Numbered from the stretch's first letter, positions 26,901 through 41,900 are shown. The stretch: DNA of 64,000 bases from Aptenodytes patagonicus (GCF_965638725.1 NC_134951.1:70889568-70953567); one strand, 5' to 3'. Numbers and translations are program-made. Notes: generated from the letters alone by a model not told the origin.

Positions 26901-29900
26901 AGTGGGTTTGGTGAGTTTTGCTCAGACTGCACCGTTTAATGAGGGAGCACTCCATTGTTAGCGCCCCTCCCTCTGTTCACAGGAAGCAAGGAGCTGTCAA
27001 CAAAAGCTGCGAAAAACATCACACTAAGTGTTCAGTGGGTATGTTCATGCTCCCAAGGTAAACAGCATTCTTTTAAAAATAATTAAGTTATAACAGTGAA
27101 CTGTGTTCACGCTTTGGCAACAAAACTATCCAGCAAACCAATCTTACAAGGACAAGAATCCCACAGCTGTGCCACTTCCTGAAGGGGATCACAGGCGAGT
27201 CCTGGGACCCCAGCAGGGTACAGATGACCAAGCGTTGCTTACAGCAGCCAAGTCCCCTGGACCAAAGGCAACCACATCATCAGATCACTCTGCACGCAGA
27301 TGCAATGCGACACACAACACAGCTCTCTTTCAGGTTCTGCTACCAAGTAAGAATGAAATGCTCAGTTTTCTCTTCCAGGAGCACTGCTTTTTGCCTAGTC
27401 TTACGTAAAACAACTTTCTTGCACTTCTTGCAACTGGACAGTATAAATACACAACTACAAATATGGTTCACTTTTTAAGCCAAATAGACAAATGACACTA
27501 AATTAAGTAATTCCAGGTTTTTTTCCTTTATCATTCATATAAAATGCATTTTTGTAAATGTATTTATATGGTGTTTTAGTGGCCAAATAATGGCCTTCAA
27601 CATCCTTAGGCAAGTCACAGGAATATCAGTGATTAACCTTTATGAACTGAAAGTCTGTTTGCACCTTAGGCTGCTACAATAAATCAAACAGCAGGAAAGA
27701 AGGTTTTATTTCACAGACAAATCTTATTATTTAATGCTATCATGAAGAATGTACTGCTTACAAGGCACGGATGGGCACAAAAAGCCCAAACAACTGCGTC
27801 CAATTAACCCTCCTGCTTCTTTCCAAGGCAGGCAGGAGCAGATGAGTCGCAGGCCTGGGCAGCCCATCTCATTCTAAAGGAAGTGAAGGATAGGGCAGAG
27901 GTAGAGACAACCCTACAGACAGGTCAAGAGGTGTCAGAGAGTGGCACAGGAGAACACGCTGGGTGACGTGGAAATAAGCAGTAAAGTGGGGGGAGGTGGT
28001 AATGTCCTTAAATAATTCTTACATGGGGGGCGGGTTGCTTAATGAGTACAAGTCCCTCCTTTCCCCTCTCCCCGTCTATCACTTAACTTCTGTGTTGACA
28101 AAACTATCCTGACAGCAGAGTATTAGCTTATTAACACTGCAGTGACAGCACACCGACTTCTTTTTCAAGTATGTTTTAGACCTGGAAAAGCTCTCTGGCA
28201 TGAAATACGGAGGGCTCCCACGCTTTCCATCTGCCTAATGACACTCTGCATCTTTGTCGACCAGACTTCCACAAATCTCTCTGATCTCCAGGATAAGTAA
28301 CCAGGCACTAAGTGCTTAGCCTCCCAGATCACGTCATGACTCCCACAAAGGTTTAAAACCAGAGACCTAAGCACATATATGTTCGACAACAGAAGTTCGT
28401 ATTTCTACATTACTAAAATATTTTATATTTCTGTGGTATTTATCACCCAAACATTTAGAAGGCTTTACAAACAGTTATCAACTGCCTCACAGGAAATCAA
28501 GTGTTAGCACCACCGTTTTACAGATTGAAATACAAAGAAGAAAATTAGTGTAGCAGTCTGCTGAAAAATTATGTTACAATGAAGCTGGTTTTGTTTTACT
28601 CTACTGACTCTCCCCTGCAAAGCAGTTGCAAATACCAAATCTGTGTAGGTAGTGCTCCTATGAAAAAATGAGATGGAAGATACACTTCCCCCTCCTTGTC
28701 AAAAGTAATGCTTCCTCAGACATCTCAGGGGCGGTAAGCTCATTAGCATTTAAATACATCTGTAAATACCAACAGGTTTAGTCAAAGCATACAAGAACTG
28801 TAATTTTTTAAAAAGACAGCATCCTTACCTGCTATTCCTATGAAGACTGTCAAACCAAAACAAACAAAGAATACTACAAAGACCAGAACAAAATGCCGTT
28901 TGGACAGTGTATATAATCGCATTGGTGCCAGCCTACAGGAAGCAAAAGAAAGCACAGAATTAGCTGTTGGTCATATTTCTAAAGGGGGGGGGAAAACAGA
29001 CCCCATTCATTCCTCCACAAAGAAAATAAAAAAAAAAAATAATGCTGCTTTATAGAGCAAGGATATTTACTAGGAATTATTAGACATATGTATGCACATG
29101 CACATCTGCGCCCCAAAATGTATGAATTTTGCCCATTCTTTTTATGCTACGGTTTTCTATTGTCCTCAGACTTGAGCAAGAGAAAGCATTTCTTGGAGAG
29201 AAAGTTACATTTTTTTAGTTCATACGTTAATAATTTAAACATCCATGATACCATGTCTTCAGCAATGACAGCTTAACCTAAAGGGATTGATGTCACTAAC
29301 AACTCAGTTACCTGCACAGGATGTTGATGAGTTTTCTACACCCTATATATATACTTCATCCCTGCAGGATCACCCCTAACGAGGCGTAAGGCAGAACTCC
29401 AGATCTGCTAGGTGTGCGTGCTCAGGCTCTGCATCGTGTCTGAGCTCCACCAAAGCTTGGGAAATAGAAACCTGACTTAAGTTTATTATTAGACACTTAA
29501 ATACAAATACACATAAAAGCAATGACATCTCTTCCACAACTGGTTGGTGGCTATCATTAGGTTGAAGACAAAATAGAGGGCGAAAAAGTACTGAAAGGGT
29601 CAACTGCATTCTCTTGGAAACAGGTAAATTCCAGTTCTGTTAGCTTAAGGGAAATATGATCAAAGAATTAATCCTATATAACATATCCCTCCTTTATCTT
29701 CCTTTTTGTTAAATGCATAGTTCAAAAAAGGACAAATCCACCATGCTGCAAAATACAGCCAACATTTTGTTTTGAGTTATGCCGGAACTGAGCCACCATA
29801 TAGTTGATTTTCTACTGCTCTTCCAGTAGGTATGATCATAGAAAGCTGTACAGTTTATATGGGAAAGCTGTAGGATTGGGGCGGTGGTGTTTTCCGATAA

Positions 29901-32900
29901 AGTTGTAAGAGCACCGTCATGGAAAGAAATGAAAGCATAAGACTTTAATGACAGTGCTCCCTTTCAGCTTGGAATAAAACTTCTTTTCACCAGCTGAATG
30001 GTGCTCTTACTGGTTCACAACATTAATGAAGAAATGCAGAAAAGGTGGTGGAATCCTTTCCATAAGCCCAGCCTGAATTCTGGGACCGGGTACCCCCGGC
30101 CTGCATGCCTGGCAGCCCTAACAATTCACTTTAAACCAGTAAAAGGATTTAATAATAACATCTATTTTCTTTAAGAATCACTGCATTCTCTCCAAATGAG
30201 GCACTACAAAAATAATGACATCATTCCTTTTCTGTAAAGTTTGAAAGATCCAAATCTTAATTTAACTCACAAAGGAGGGGGGAAGGGAGGAAAAACCTAC
30301 AGAAGTCATGAGAACTGCAAGCAAGTAACTATAAATGCTACAAGTTTGCACAAACTGGCTGTACAGGACTCCGGGCATAGCGCCTGCAAGCACAGTGTGA
30401 CTTGCCTTGCCACACACCCTTGCGCTGAGCAAAAACCCCGCACCAGCCTAAGGAGTCAGAATAGCTGATTGTACAGGCAAAAAAAGGTAAATCATACGTG
30501 AATTTATCACAATCATAAACAGGAGCGGATCAGATCTTTGTCACAGAGATCATCACACAGAACTCTCACAGACAAATATGATTTTAAGTTGACTTTGAAA
30601 AATGCCAATTAATACAGGCATTTCAAACCAGGACTTGTCTGCACAACCTGTGCAGGGATATAACTACAGTATTTTCCCTAAATCAATGTCTTAACACCTC
30701 AGCCTTCATGCACTTAAACCACTTTAAAGCTATTACATCTGTACTAGTACTAAAATAACTACCTAACTAAATAAAAAAGGTACATTTTCCTATCTGTTCC
30801 AAGGGCTCCTTCAGTTCCCCAGATGACCTGGTATTCCTTGTCTGCCAAAGAACACCATGTATGGGATATTATCTTGAAATACCAAAAATACTAAACTTAA
30901 CAAGAAAACCTTTGACATGTAAAAACAGTACATAAAATGTTGATATGCCTAAACTAACTATAAGGGTTCAAGTGGATACCAAATGCTTCATGGAAGAGCA
31001 CCCACTGAGGACCACTCAATATGCAGAAACCAGGTCTGGATTGGAAAGTCCATGGGTTGAGAATAGCTGAAGACTGAAAGAGTATCATATATATATATGC
31101 AGGGAAGTATCACATATGCTCGTGCTGTTCTTAACAGCTTACATCTGGGCATCCACTTAACAGCTACAGTCTGGTGCAAGATACTTCTGACTTGCTATGC
31201 ATATTCTTGGTTCTTTTGATAAGCTTCCTATTTTCCAAGTTTTTGTAGATATTTCAAAGCACATAATGTGAATTATCCACAGTTCTTACAGGAAAGTCAC
31301 CAGAGTTCACCCAGCCACCACTCACAGCTTTAAGCTATCGGCAATTATCACCTTGGTTTACTCGTATGCCAGAGCACAGATGCACTTGCAAGCTTTCTAA
31401 GAAACATGTTCCAGACATTGGCTCATTCTTTATACCAACTCCTCTCCAGGTGGTGCAGCACCTAGTAGTCAAAATGGGTAGGTATACACCTACATAAGAA
31501 CAGTCATGCTGGCACTTTACAAAGTGGGGAGGGACACACTGTGTCTTTTCCCTTCTTTCATGCTGGTACTTCTGAAGTCTCATTTAAGCCACTGACTGTA
31601 TGTGCTACTTTACAGGTCAGTAAGGCAACGTGGACACTTCTTGTAAGAGCAAATGTATGAACTTGGCCAAATCTTAACTACATTTATCGTGAGAGCAAAC
31701 AACAATTTATAGCATTCCTATCGGATGACGTATTCTTCATTGCCCCTCGCTGCAATAACAGGATTTCCTTGTGTGGTTTAAGTGTCTCATTTCAACCTAT
31801 CACCAGCTGACATATAAAGCAGATGAAATGATCCTCCCATATGTTCATTGTTTAACATCTCCCTTTTGGAAAGATATTATATAACATTTATGAATATACA
31901 TAAGTGCAAGTTGATGATCCCCCACTAACAGCTTCTTTCTTACATCTGAAAGGCCTAATAAAGAATGAAATGTTTGAAAGGCATTTATGGGAAAAGCAAA
32001 AAAGGTCCCTCACTCTGGAAGCACCTGTTCAAACGAGTTAAGAACCGTGCTTTGCTTTACCAGTGGAAGATGCTTTAATCAGCCTAGCCAAGGCAGCCCG
32101 AAGCTCAAGACTAGCCATCCAAGTGTCTGCAGATTTCTCAGGCAGCTTTTACCACCTGTACTGTGTTTTATCCTAACTCAAAGAGAAACTAAATATTTTA
32201 TAATTAAATTGGATATGTCTGAAACTAACTGCAAAGGAGCAGAAAGCACTGAGAGACAAACAGAGAAATATTATACACAGACATCTGAAATAGTAGTCAG
32301 TAAAAACTAAATTGCACTAATGCAATCTGTGATAGAGTGAACTATGGAAATGCACAGCCGTAACAACTGCAATCTTTCAGTAGCCATTCATATGTGAGAT
32401 GCAAAGGTAGGTTAAATCTTGCTCTTTGAGTAAAGTTTTGGCTCAAATGGTTAAGCAAAATGTTTCTCAGGCTATTCCTCATCTTCAAATCACTTCCCAT
32501 GCCTGCACAACACAGTCTTTACTAAAGACTATTGTGAAAAACAGAGCCTTTTATACAATAGTTTTCACTTAAGACTCTCACTTTACAGATGGGGAGGCTG
32601 TGACAAAAGTGGGATTAAGCAGTAGGTAGCACAGCGTTGATATTAAAATCAGAAATAACTCACTTTTATGTACAGTGTTTTTTCTGACATACAAGCCTCA
32701 ATATCTCTGCCTCCAACCGCTCTTTCCTATTTTAGTCTCACTCCCAAATAAAACCATCAAAACCACTTCGATTTAACTGATTATATATGCTACCTACACT
32801 CATAGTAAAAGGCTCTATCTGTACATACTGCACTTTCTCATGGTTTAAAGACATTGCTTGCTTTGGTGTCCCTCGGAAAACCTTGAATTTCTTCTGGCAG

Positions 32901-35900
32901 ATGTATTCCACCATGGTTAATAACTAATGAGGCAGCACATGACTACATAAAAAGATGCACACAATTAATATTAACAGTTCTACGTGGTACTGTTATATGA
33001 CAACTGACAGCTAACCATAACTATGCTAAACAGCTCGCATGCCCTATTAGCATGGGGTGGGTTTGGCTTTTTTTTAGGGTCTTGTTTGTTGTATTCATTG
33101 AAGTCTGAGTAATTGGTCAGGACTATTGCTCTATCCACGCGGAGACACGCCCGGGAAAGCAAGTTTTTCTTTTTCCTTAACAGACACAATCTGAGAGTGG
33201 AGATACGGGGGAGGGGGTGTCATTCACCGCATAAGAGGAAAAATCACAGCGCTCCTCTAGAGAAGCAGGTAGTTGCTCTCGGGTTTACTGACTGGCGAAC
33301 CATAGCCTCAGAAACATTAATTTAACCCCCGGTGATCTTATTTCCTTAGGAAGAATTAACGCGTATAAACTTAACGACAAGATTCAGGTCTTCACAGGGG
33401 AAAGGCTTAAATTGCCGCACCCGGCCAGAGGAAGGCATTTCTCCACCCCGCCCCGGCCCCAAGCAAACAGGCATGTCCCGGTCCCGGCAGCGCCGGATCG
33501 GTGCGTGTCCCCCCGAGACCTAGCGGACCGCGCCGGCGTCCAGGGCGGTGGCAGCTGCGGGGCGCTCGGCGCCGCGGGCAGGCTCCCCGCAGGCAGGTCC
33601 CCGCCGGCCGGCTCCCCGCAGGCAGGTCGCCGCAGGCAGGTCGCCGCAGGCAGGCTCCCCGCCGGCCGTTGAGCGGCCGCTCCCGCCGCCAGCGCCCGAG
33701 CGCGAGGGCAGACCCGCCAGCCCCCAGCGAGCCGCCGCCACCGCCGCCGCCCCGCCCGGGGCTCGCGAGGGACCCCGCCGCCGCGGCCTCGCGCCGCGCC
33801 CCGTCCCGTCCCGCCTGCCCCCGGCGCGCGAGCGGCGACCACCCCGCTCCTCCCCCGCCCACCACTCACGGCTCCATCCCGGCGCCGCATGCGCAGTGGA
33901 GGCACTTCCTCCCCCCGCCCTCGCCCGGCAGCCGCCGCCGCCGTGGCACAATCGCGAGCGGTGCCTCGCGGCGGCTTCCGCGTGCGTCACCCGGCCGCCA
34001 CGCGACCCGGGAGACGTCACGGCAGCCCCCGCTGCTCCTCCGCCGCGGGGCCCAAGGGCGACGCTGCTGGCAGCGGCGCTACGGCGAGCCGGAGGGGACA
34101 CGGGCCTGCTCTCTGCGGCTCGCTCCCGGACGCAGCGCCGGTGCCGGGGGAGCGGCCGGCGGCCCCGGTGTTTGAGCGGTCACGGCGGTCGAGGCCGGGC
34201 CTGCAGCCTGAGGGGCAAACCGCCGTCTCCCGCGAGGTACCGCAAGCTGCAACCGCCGCTTTTCCACAGCCAGAGCCGCCGGGGCGGGCAACGGGCGTAG
34301 TTACGGGCCGCCAACCCGCCCAGGCAGCCCCGACGGCCGCCCGGGGCCGCGGGAGGGAGAGCGTCCTCGGGAAGGCGGTTCAAATCAATGAGGCGCTGAG
34401 CGTCGGCGCTTTGACGCACCACCTTTGCTTTGGTGAAGAGGCCTCGAGCGCAAGCGTATGCCTTGTCCCTCCCTGCTGAACACTCGGGGTTCAAAACGCG
34501 TCATTCTGTTGGGGTGACAGCAGTATTTTCCATGTTCCCAGTGCCCTTTTTCAGCTCGTGTTGTAGTAGTAGCAGCCGCGTTCATCATAGGGAAATTTAA
34601 CCGTGTAAACAGAGAATACGCGAGACAGGGAAGTGGTTCTGAATCCGATTTAAACCTATCCGTTTTAGGCGTAAGGACTGGCACGGCTTATCCATGCTGA
34701 ACATGTGCGTGTTTAGTGCCCATTAGAGACAGCCTCCACGTTTGCAAATGATTTTTTTCCCAGCCTGATCAAATGGCGATGGCTTTTTCAGCGGGATGAA
34801 AATGCCGTCGCTGCAGTCACCCACATGCAGCTCTGGTATTCAAGAGGTGTGATTAATGTCTTGTGTTCACAGAGACTTTAGTCAGCTCACGGGCGCTGGA
34901 AATTAAATCCTAGGAGCAGCTGCTACTTTAAACACTCTACTTAATAAAAATCTCCAGATCGCACCTAACGCTATTTTATTCTTGCGCAAATGTTGAGATA
35001 AAGTTGGATTTTGTTCTGCTTTCCTATTAAATACCCTGAGACTGGGCAACAAAGATTGTCAACAGACACATTGGGTAGAGATTATGTTTAGGGATTTTGC
35101 CAAGTTATATTTTGTATTAATTTTTGAGAGTTCTAATATTGTTTAAAAAAGCCAGCACTCCAGTTACTTAAACATCTGGGGATACTTGATGTCTAGTCTA
35201 GGATAAAATTCAGAGCAACTTCCCAGCTTTGGTGTTTGTCATATATATAACGTAGAGCCACCTCAGGATGACCCCAGAAATATTCAGATAGATCAGTCAA
35301 ACTAAAATTTAAAAATTACCTCTTCGACAATCAAATACTTCCACTAAAAGCTTACTCAGATGGTAAGATGATTTTATTGCAGTGACTTTTTAAAGGTACT
35401 TAACATTAATAATATTCTTCATTTCATTCAGTTGCCCTGCGGGTAATTCATGTCATTACCTGCGGGACCCAGTTTGCCTCTTGTGTAACACCACTAAACC
35501 CCAAAGAAACATGCTGGGAATTAATTCAGTCATTGATACCGGTATTTATCCTATCAGTTAGATCTGTGATTTACGGCACTGATGCTCATTTAGTAATCTC
35601 ATAAAAAGGCTGTCTTGAGAAATGCATAATACCAGGTGATGAAGGAAAGGCATTTATAAATTTTAAATCAACAAGAATCACTACTGTAGGGCAGAAAATA
35701 AAGCTTTGAGTAATCAGGACAACCTAACAAACTGTATTTGCTCAGATCAAGATAGCACTGCCGAGCCACAATTTGAAGTCATTAGGTCACCGGTGACTAC
35801 GACATGCAGCGTGTAGCTTTCAGCGTGCTTCAGCCTTCTCCAACAAGTTCTCCCTGGCCAGAAAATGATGGAATGATGCTTACAGCATCTGTGACTGTTT

Positions 35901-38900
35901 CCAGTGTTCTGGGAAGCGCAGTTGCAGAGTTACGACTGCTGCCATTTATGTGCGCAGATCTGAGCTATTTGAATGACTGCTCCAATCCCTCTGGCACTCA
36001 GGTGTCCCACTAACGTGAATGAATTCATTCTCCTCAGAACAAAAATACATTCTTCTCAATAAACGGGTAGGAAACTGAAGCACAGAGAGACTGAGCCTTG
36101 CCAGAAGTCACTTGGAGAACAGTGCGGGTGGCAGAGCTTGAAATCCAGCTCACTTCCATTAGCCATGGGACCACATTTCTCTTTGCCATCTACCAACTTC
36201 CAAAGGGTTGTGAGTAGATTGTAAACAATACGTTGCACCCTGTAAGTTTTGTGAAAATAATGGTATTGAATTTACAAACTAAACACTCGGAGGGAAGGCA
36301 CTGTGAAACCCCTCTCCCTCCACAAACACGGAGTCAGTCAGAGTCTTGCTCTACTTTGCTCCTTGCAAGAAGGTGTCTCGCTCTGTGCCTTGTCTGACCT
36401 GCTCTGGGGTGAAATAGTGCAAGAAGCTACTGTCTGCCTCATCTATGGTAGAAATTGGACGGTGCATGGTGAATGAGGCTTGCAAGAAGAGGCAGGCTGA
36501 TACATGAATAAGCAGGCTGAACGCTAGCTCAGCCGGGATTCTACTTACACTAACCACCTTAACACTAATGCTATAGTTTCATGACCAGTTTATACTCATA
36601 CCTACAGCCTTAGTGACAAAAGAAGAAATCCAGCCTCTCTGTAGCTCTTTGACTTTTGCCAGCACAAATTTTTGTGCAGTAGAGTGGTGAATCAAATAAT
36701 GGAAATTATCTGAGTTAAAAGTCACTCAGAAAAAAACCTGGTGTTCTGCTGGATCGGTTGCTCAGTCACCATGCAGCTACAGGAACATTTGTGGGCAGAT
36801 GAGGAAGACAGACTAGGGAAAGGAGAGCTAGGACGGCTTCTTCCAGCCGCAGAGACAGCTTATGGCAGCTTAAAGCAATTGTGAAGCTACAGTGTTAGTC
36901 TCCTCCTCCTGCTGCTGTTTCAAGCCTTCTAGCCCCAGCCGTGTACTTCACACTGGGGTCATTTGGGTTCTTCCCCCTATTGCCAGGACCCAGCAGCGAG
37001 CCCTGGAAGAACAAAAGAGAAGTACCAACTGTGGCTTGAAGCAGTTACTGAAGATCCTGCCGGGGTCTAGGCTGGAAGCAGAATGAACCTTCAGGGAATT
37101 TGACTGCAATCCTCCAGCAAGGTCTTGCTGACCCCTTGGCTTCTCACAGACTTGCAATTTGAGCACTTGGGAAAGATTTTAAGAAGGTGAGAAGAAGTGT
37201 ATCCTTATCACAAGAGCCCTCTGGCAAAATTCAAGTTTCTTCTCTGAAGCATGCAGGCACTAGAATTTCTCTAAGGAAAAATGAACAGCTTCTCTTTATT
37301 GCTGAGTCAAATTATGTGCTATTCTCTGGTCTTTTTGCCAAAGGAGCAGAACCACCGTGAGTGAACTTCTCCCATGTTTTGAAGATTAGCTATGTTTTAA
37401 TGAACTGGAAACACTAATAGGAGATGTTGAGAAATTAAGAATATCAGTATAATCTATAATTACCTCTTCTGTTACCATGTAAGCAACTTCAAGCATTAAT
37501 TAAAGCTGTAAGTTAAATAATACGTTTCATGATGTCCTATATATAGTCTTTTCTTTTTGATGTACAAAATGTCATATTATTGCATGATAGGAGTTTAAAA
37601 TGTATCCCTTACTTAAAGCAGGGAGGTCATTTACCTTAATCTCTGGGTATTATTACTAAATTCAGTGTCAACACCATGCTTCCCTGTATAAGCTGCATGT
37701 TCATTAACCTAGAAATTGATTTTTCAAGAATACCAAGTTGTTACTTACAGTTATGCAACTCTGATGTCAGACCACAATTTGGCCACCCTCCTGCTTTCTC
37801 CTCTGTCTCAGGTAGGCACTTTAATTGTTTGCTTTCCTATCAAAATGTTTTCAGCATGCTGAACTCTTCAACGTTAGGTAGGGGATAGAGTTATGAAACT
37901 CCCACTGAAATAACTGTCAGCTGATTGGGAGGCCTGGTGTCTTCTGATAAGCTTTGCATCTCTCACTGGCAACATGTTGAAGAGATAAAAATGTAGATGG
38001 TTTAGTACCATCGGTACTAAGCTCTTTTCATAGCAATAGTTTACTTAAAATTGCCTAGCGCAGGGGAGGGAGCCGTCAGCTGCCAGCCCTCCATCAGCCA
38101 GCCCTGCCCTCCCATCGTGGCCAGGAGGCATGCTAGGGGAGGAAGGAACATATTGGAGTGGGAGGGAGAGACACCAGAGAACAAACTATTCATTCAAGTG
38201 GCTTCTTTGGAGCAATTTTTCAGGGGTATAAATTAGAATACTCCTGAAGTTGCTGTAATAAATCAAGGGCTGATACTCCTTGTGGCAGTCCCCAGGACTG
38301 GTGGGAGAGCGTAACACTTTTCCCTTCTGCCTTCTCTGAGCTTATCTACTGCACCAAGAATCTCCTGGTGTACCACAGACTAATCCTAGGTATACTAAGT
38401 CCAGACCACCCTTGTATTGGGGTTACCAATGAGGTAATTTAATATTGCGCGCATTAGTCTGTAAATATACAGTCTCTTTTACAAGCCTGCCTAAGGAAAC
38501 TGTTAACCTAGACAGATGGCGTTAATCAGCGTGCTGAGTGATGGCTAACCCTGCTTTCTCCATCTCTCCCAGATGGCTGGGTAAACTAGCACTTGCTCAT
38601 GGGGAAATAACACCAGGAGGCACAATTTAGAGACTATTCTGGGCTATTGGGCAGAACAAACTCACTAACACGGAAACCCCTTCATCTGTATAGTGTGGAT
38701 GAGTGCCCTGGGGCTCTGCAGAGCGAGGATGGTGTAGCTTGACGAGGATGGTGTAGCTTGACGTGGCTGAGCAGCTTGCCACCCTTAGTTGTCACCTGTG
38801 CCCAAAGAACAGGCTGCTCATAGACAGCTGCTGAACCACATGTTCAAGAGCACCGTGCTTTAAAGGAAACCATCACCAAAAAGATGTCATTAAACTGGGA

Positions 38901-41900
38901 CAGTCTCAGAGCTGAATCAGAAATGACTTAGCCATCCATGCAGCGAGAGCACAGTTACTTGGGATAACAGCTTCATCAGCCATCTCTGAGCTACGTCATC
39001 CCCTCGCACCAAATCCCCTGTCACGTAGGAGCACAGTGTACAGGTAGCACTCCTGAGTCAAGAAAAGCTATTTCCCTGCTTCCCTCCCCACAAAGGGGAC
39101 TGCTTGGTGTTTTTCCATTTCTGTATCAGCTCTGCTCCAAAGCTTTCCAGTTCTGAGTTTTCCTGTTGGCACTCCAAGAAGGATGTCCTTATAGAAATCA
39201 GGAGTCTGACTGCAGCAGACAACTTTTTTTTTTTTCCCTGGCAAATATTGATTACTTGCAAGCTCATCCCCCTCCTTTCCTACCACTTAATGGACTAGAC
39301 TGCTCCATTTCCAAAGAGGCAATGGAAACCACCAGCTGATGGCCAAATGGCTTTGCTCAACCAGCGGGAGGGGACAGTTAAGGCTGGCAGTGGTTGATAA
39401 CCTCACATTTGTGAATACAGTGTGTGAGAGGGAAAAATCATGCTTTTATATGGTTTTACCATCTCTTCATTTTGTTAGTCTGGTATAAGATATTATTTGC
39501 TTTTAGTAACATGATTATTTTAGAGAACCTAGTTGGTTTGAAGTAAAGACAAGCCACACCGCTTTTCCTTGGTCAAATTTCCCAAATTCCTTCTGCCTTC
39601 AGAGCAGTAAGGCTCTCCATTACATCCCCGAGTGTGCCCATTTATAACCTGATCAAATGTACTGAATGAAATAGAGAGAGAGAAGAGGAAGAAATATCTA
39701 ATTCTCATTCCCATAAGTGAGAGTTGGCTGTAAGAAGAAGGCACAGTAGCATCAAGAAACCCTCCTCCTTACCAGGAATCTAAAAAGCAGGTGCCATTGC
39801 TACATCCACCCACAACGCTAAAGGGAAACATTCACCACGACAGCAGGTATGCAGTGACAGTAACAGTAAACTTATTCTACGCTAGGTCACTTAGGTTAAG
39901 ATCTTGGGGATGCAGAGAAGTACTAGCATGATTTCTGAGTCACGAAACGTTATTTCCTTGTCAAGAGCCCAGTATTACTCCATTTCATTCCAGACGACCT
40001 GCGGCTGATTCCTCTTGGGGATACTCTCACTGAAGTAAGGGCGATCTAGCACTAACTCTACAAGCCCATTTGATTCGGTGGAGTAGCATCTTCTCTTGTC
40101 AATACAGAAAGTCCCTCCATACACACTTTAAGTCATAGAAATGAGTTAATGACAATTCACCTTGGAGAGCTCGGGTTTCTTCTGGAAACAAGGCTGAACA
40201 AATGCCTCTCCCAGGACCTCTTATTTGTTAATCCAAAGCTTATGTCTCCCCTCTTTCTCCATTCTAGTGCCAATATTCATTATCATGCTGCCAGATGCAC
40301 ACAGGTACATTTCCATCACTCCTTAGAACCTCCCATGGTTTCTCACACCATGCTCAGGTACAAGGAGCCGCTGTTTTGACAGGCAGGATGGTGGTTATGT
40401 TAAACTCTGCCAAGCAGTCAGGCAGCGTTTCCAAACTCCGTGTCACTCTCTATGTAGACTTCGCTGTTGTGAACAATGAGACAAATTCAATGTAATGGAC
40501 CACATTCCCCTTCGCTGGGGAAAACAGACACAGCGTACTGAAGTCGAATGATCTAAGCAGGACAACTGGGGCACTGTGCACAAACAGACGAAGTACTTAT
40601 GCTCAGATTCATAGTAAAATAGAGCTGGAAGAGACCTCACAAGGTACCTAATCTTTCCTTCTGTCTCAGGAGAGCATCTGCCAGACCTATGTCTTTCTTG
40701 GTTTGCGTTTGTCAAAAGTTTTTAAAGACCTCCAATGATGGAGATGCTACAGTCTCCCTGGATAACCCTTTCTATAGTGTTTTACCATCCATCCCACTCA
40801 GAAGTTTTTCCTTAATGTCTAATATGAATTTTTCTTGCTACAATTTAAGTTATTCTGTAGTATTTTGTCCAAGTGAGCATGAAGTTTCTCTTTACAGAAA
40901 CTCCTATTCCCCCAACTTGGATGTTTCTTCTTTTGGGTGAGCAACCCCACATTTTCCTCACAGCTACATTTTCGAGGCCTTTGATTGTCCGTATCTCTGT
41001 CCTTATGCTCTCTTCCACTGGCAGGCCCTTGAAGTTGTGGTGCTCAGAACTGCACATGGCTCCAGCCAAGGTCTGGAGCGGTGACTAAATTAGATGGTTT
41101 AATTCTCACGTCTTGCAAACTGTGCTCCTGTTGTGCACCCCAAATTGCTTTTACCTTTTTCACATGTATAAGATAACATCATTGTCGAAAGAGGTTATTT
41201 TATAAAACATTATAATTCCCATACCCTTTTTTACAAAAATATTATATAACCGTTCGTTCCCCAACCTGTATTTGTGTGGCTGAACATTATTTTCTGTATA
41301 GCTCCTGGCATTTGTTTCTCCTGATTTTCATTCTACTTTTCCAGACCCTTTCTCCGATGCAAAAATTCTTTTAATTTATAACCCAGTCCTCCAATGCCTT
41401 TGGAGTCCTTCCTAGCCTTGTGTAATCTCAAAACATTAACACTCCCCAGCCATCATTGGTCATTCATGGAAACAGAAGACAGGGTCAGGCCCAGAAGAAA
41501 CATGGGTGTAGCCTACTCAGTACATCTGTCCCTTTTGACCTCAACCTTTGCCAATCACTCTGATTTCCTAGCTGGTTTTGTAACTGTTCCAGGATTGTTT
41601 CATGGCTGCTTTAGACCACGTTCCCCTAGCTTGCTATGACAGCGGAAAAGGCGTAGCATAGAGGAACGCAAATGGAAATAGCTTTGATGACCTATATAAG
41701 GATATTAATACGTGAGGGCAGAAGCAGAGGCGTTGGGCCTTCTGCCCAGAGGCGCTGCCAGACCACGTCCCCCCGGGCAGAGCAGACCGCCCCATCCGCC
41801 GCGGCGGGGCCTCTGCCGCGCCCCGCTGCTGCACGCCCGGGACTGCGGGGCCCGGGCGCCCGCGGCGCCGCCGCCCTGAAGACACGGCCCCGAGGCTGGG

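Larger units (their letters stand above)
33410..34400 (-). promoter_or_regulatory. TMEM181: CpG island, internal TMEM181 promoter over exon 1b
   Basis: About 1 kb of very GC- and CpG-rich DNA in an otherwise AT-rich region. On the - strand, just upstream of ATG 33877, lie an NRF1-like TGCGCATGCG (33886-33895) and an ETS-like AGGAAGTG (33903-33910), with a CRE half-site GACGTCAC at 34013-34020 (+). There is no TATA box, as expected for this promoter class. Long frames of 70-250 codons on both strands are stop-poor GC-rich noise. Transcription from the + side is possible but unsupported. Confidence 0.82.

Noticed and set aside
33384-34684. Overlapping open frames of 70-250 codons on both strands
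   Set aside because: They lie in a CpG island where stops are rare, consist of Pro/Arg/Ala/Gly repeats, overlap in several frames and show no family motif. Only the 8 coding bases of exon 1b are supported.
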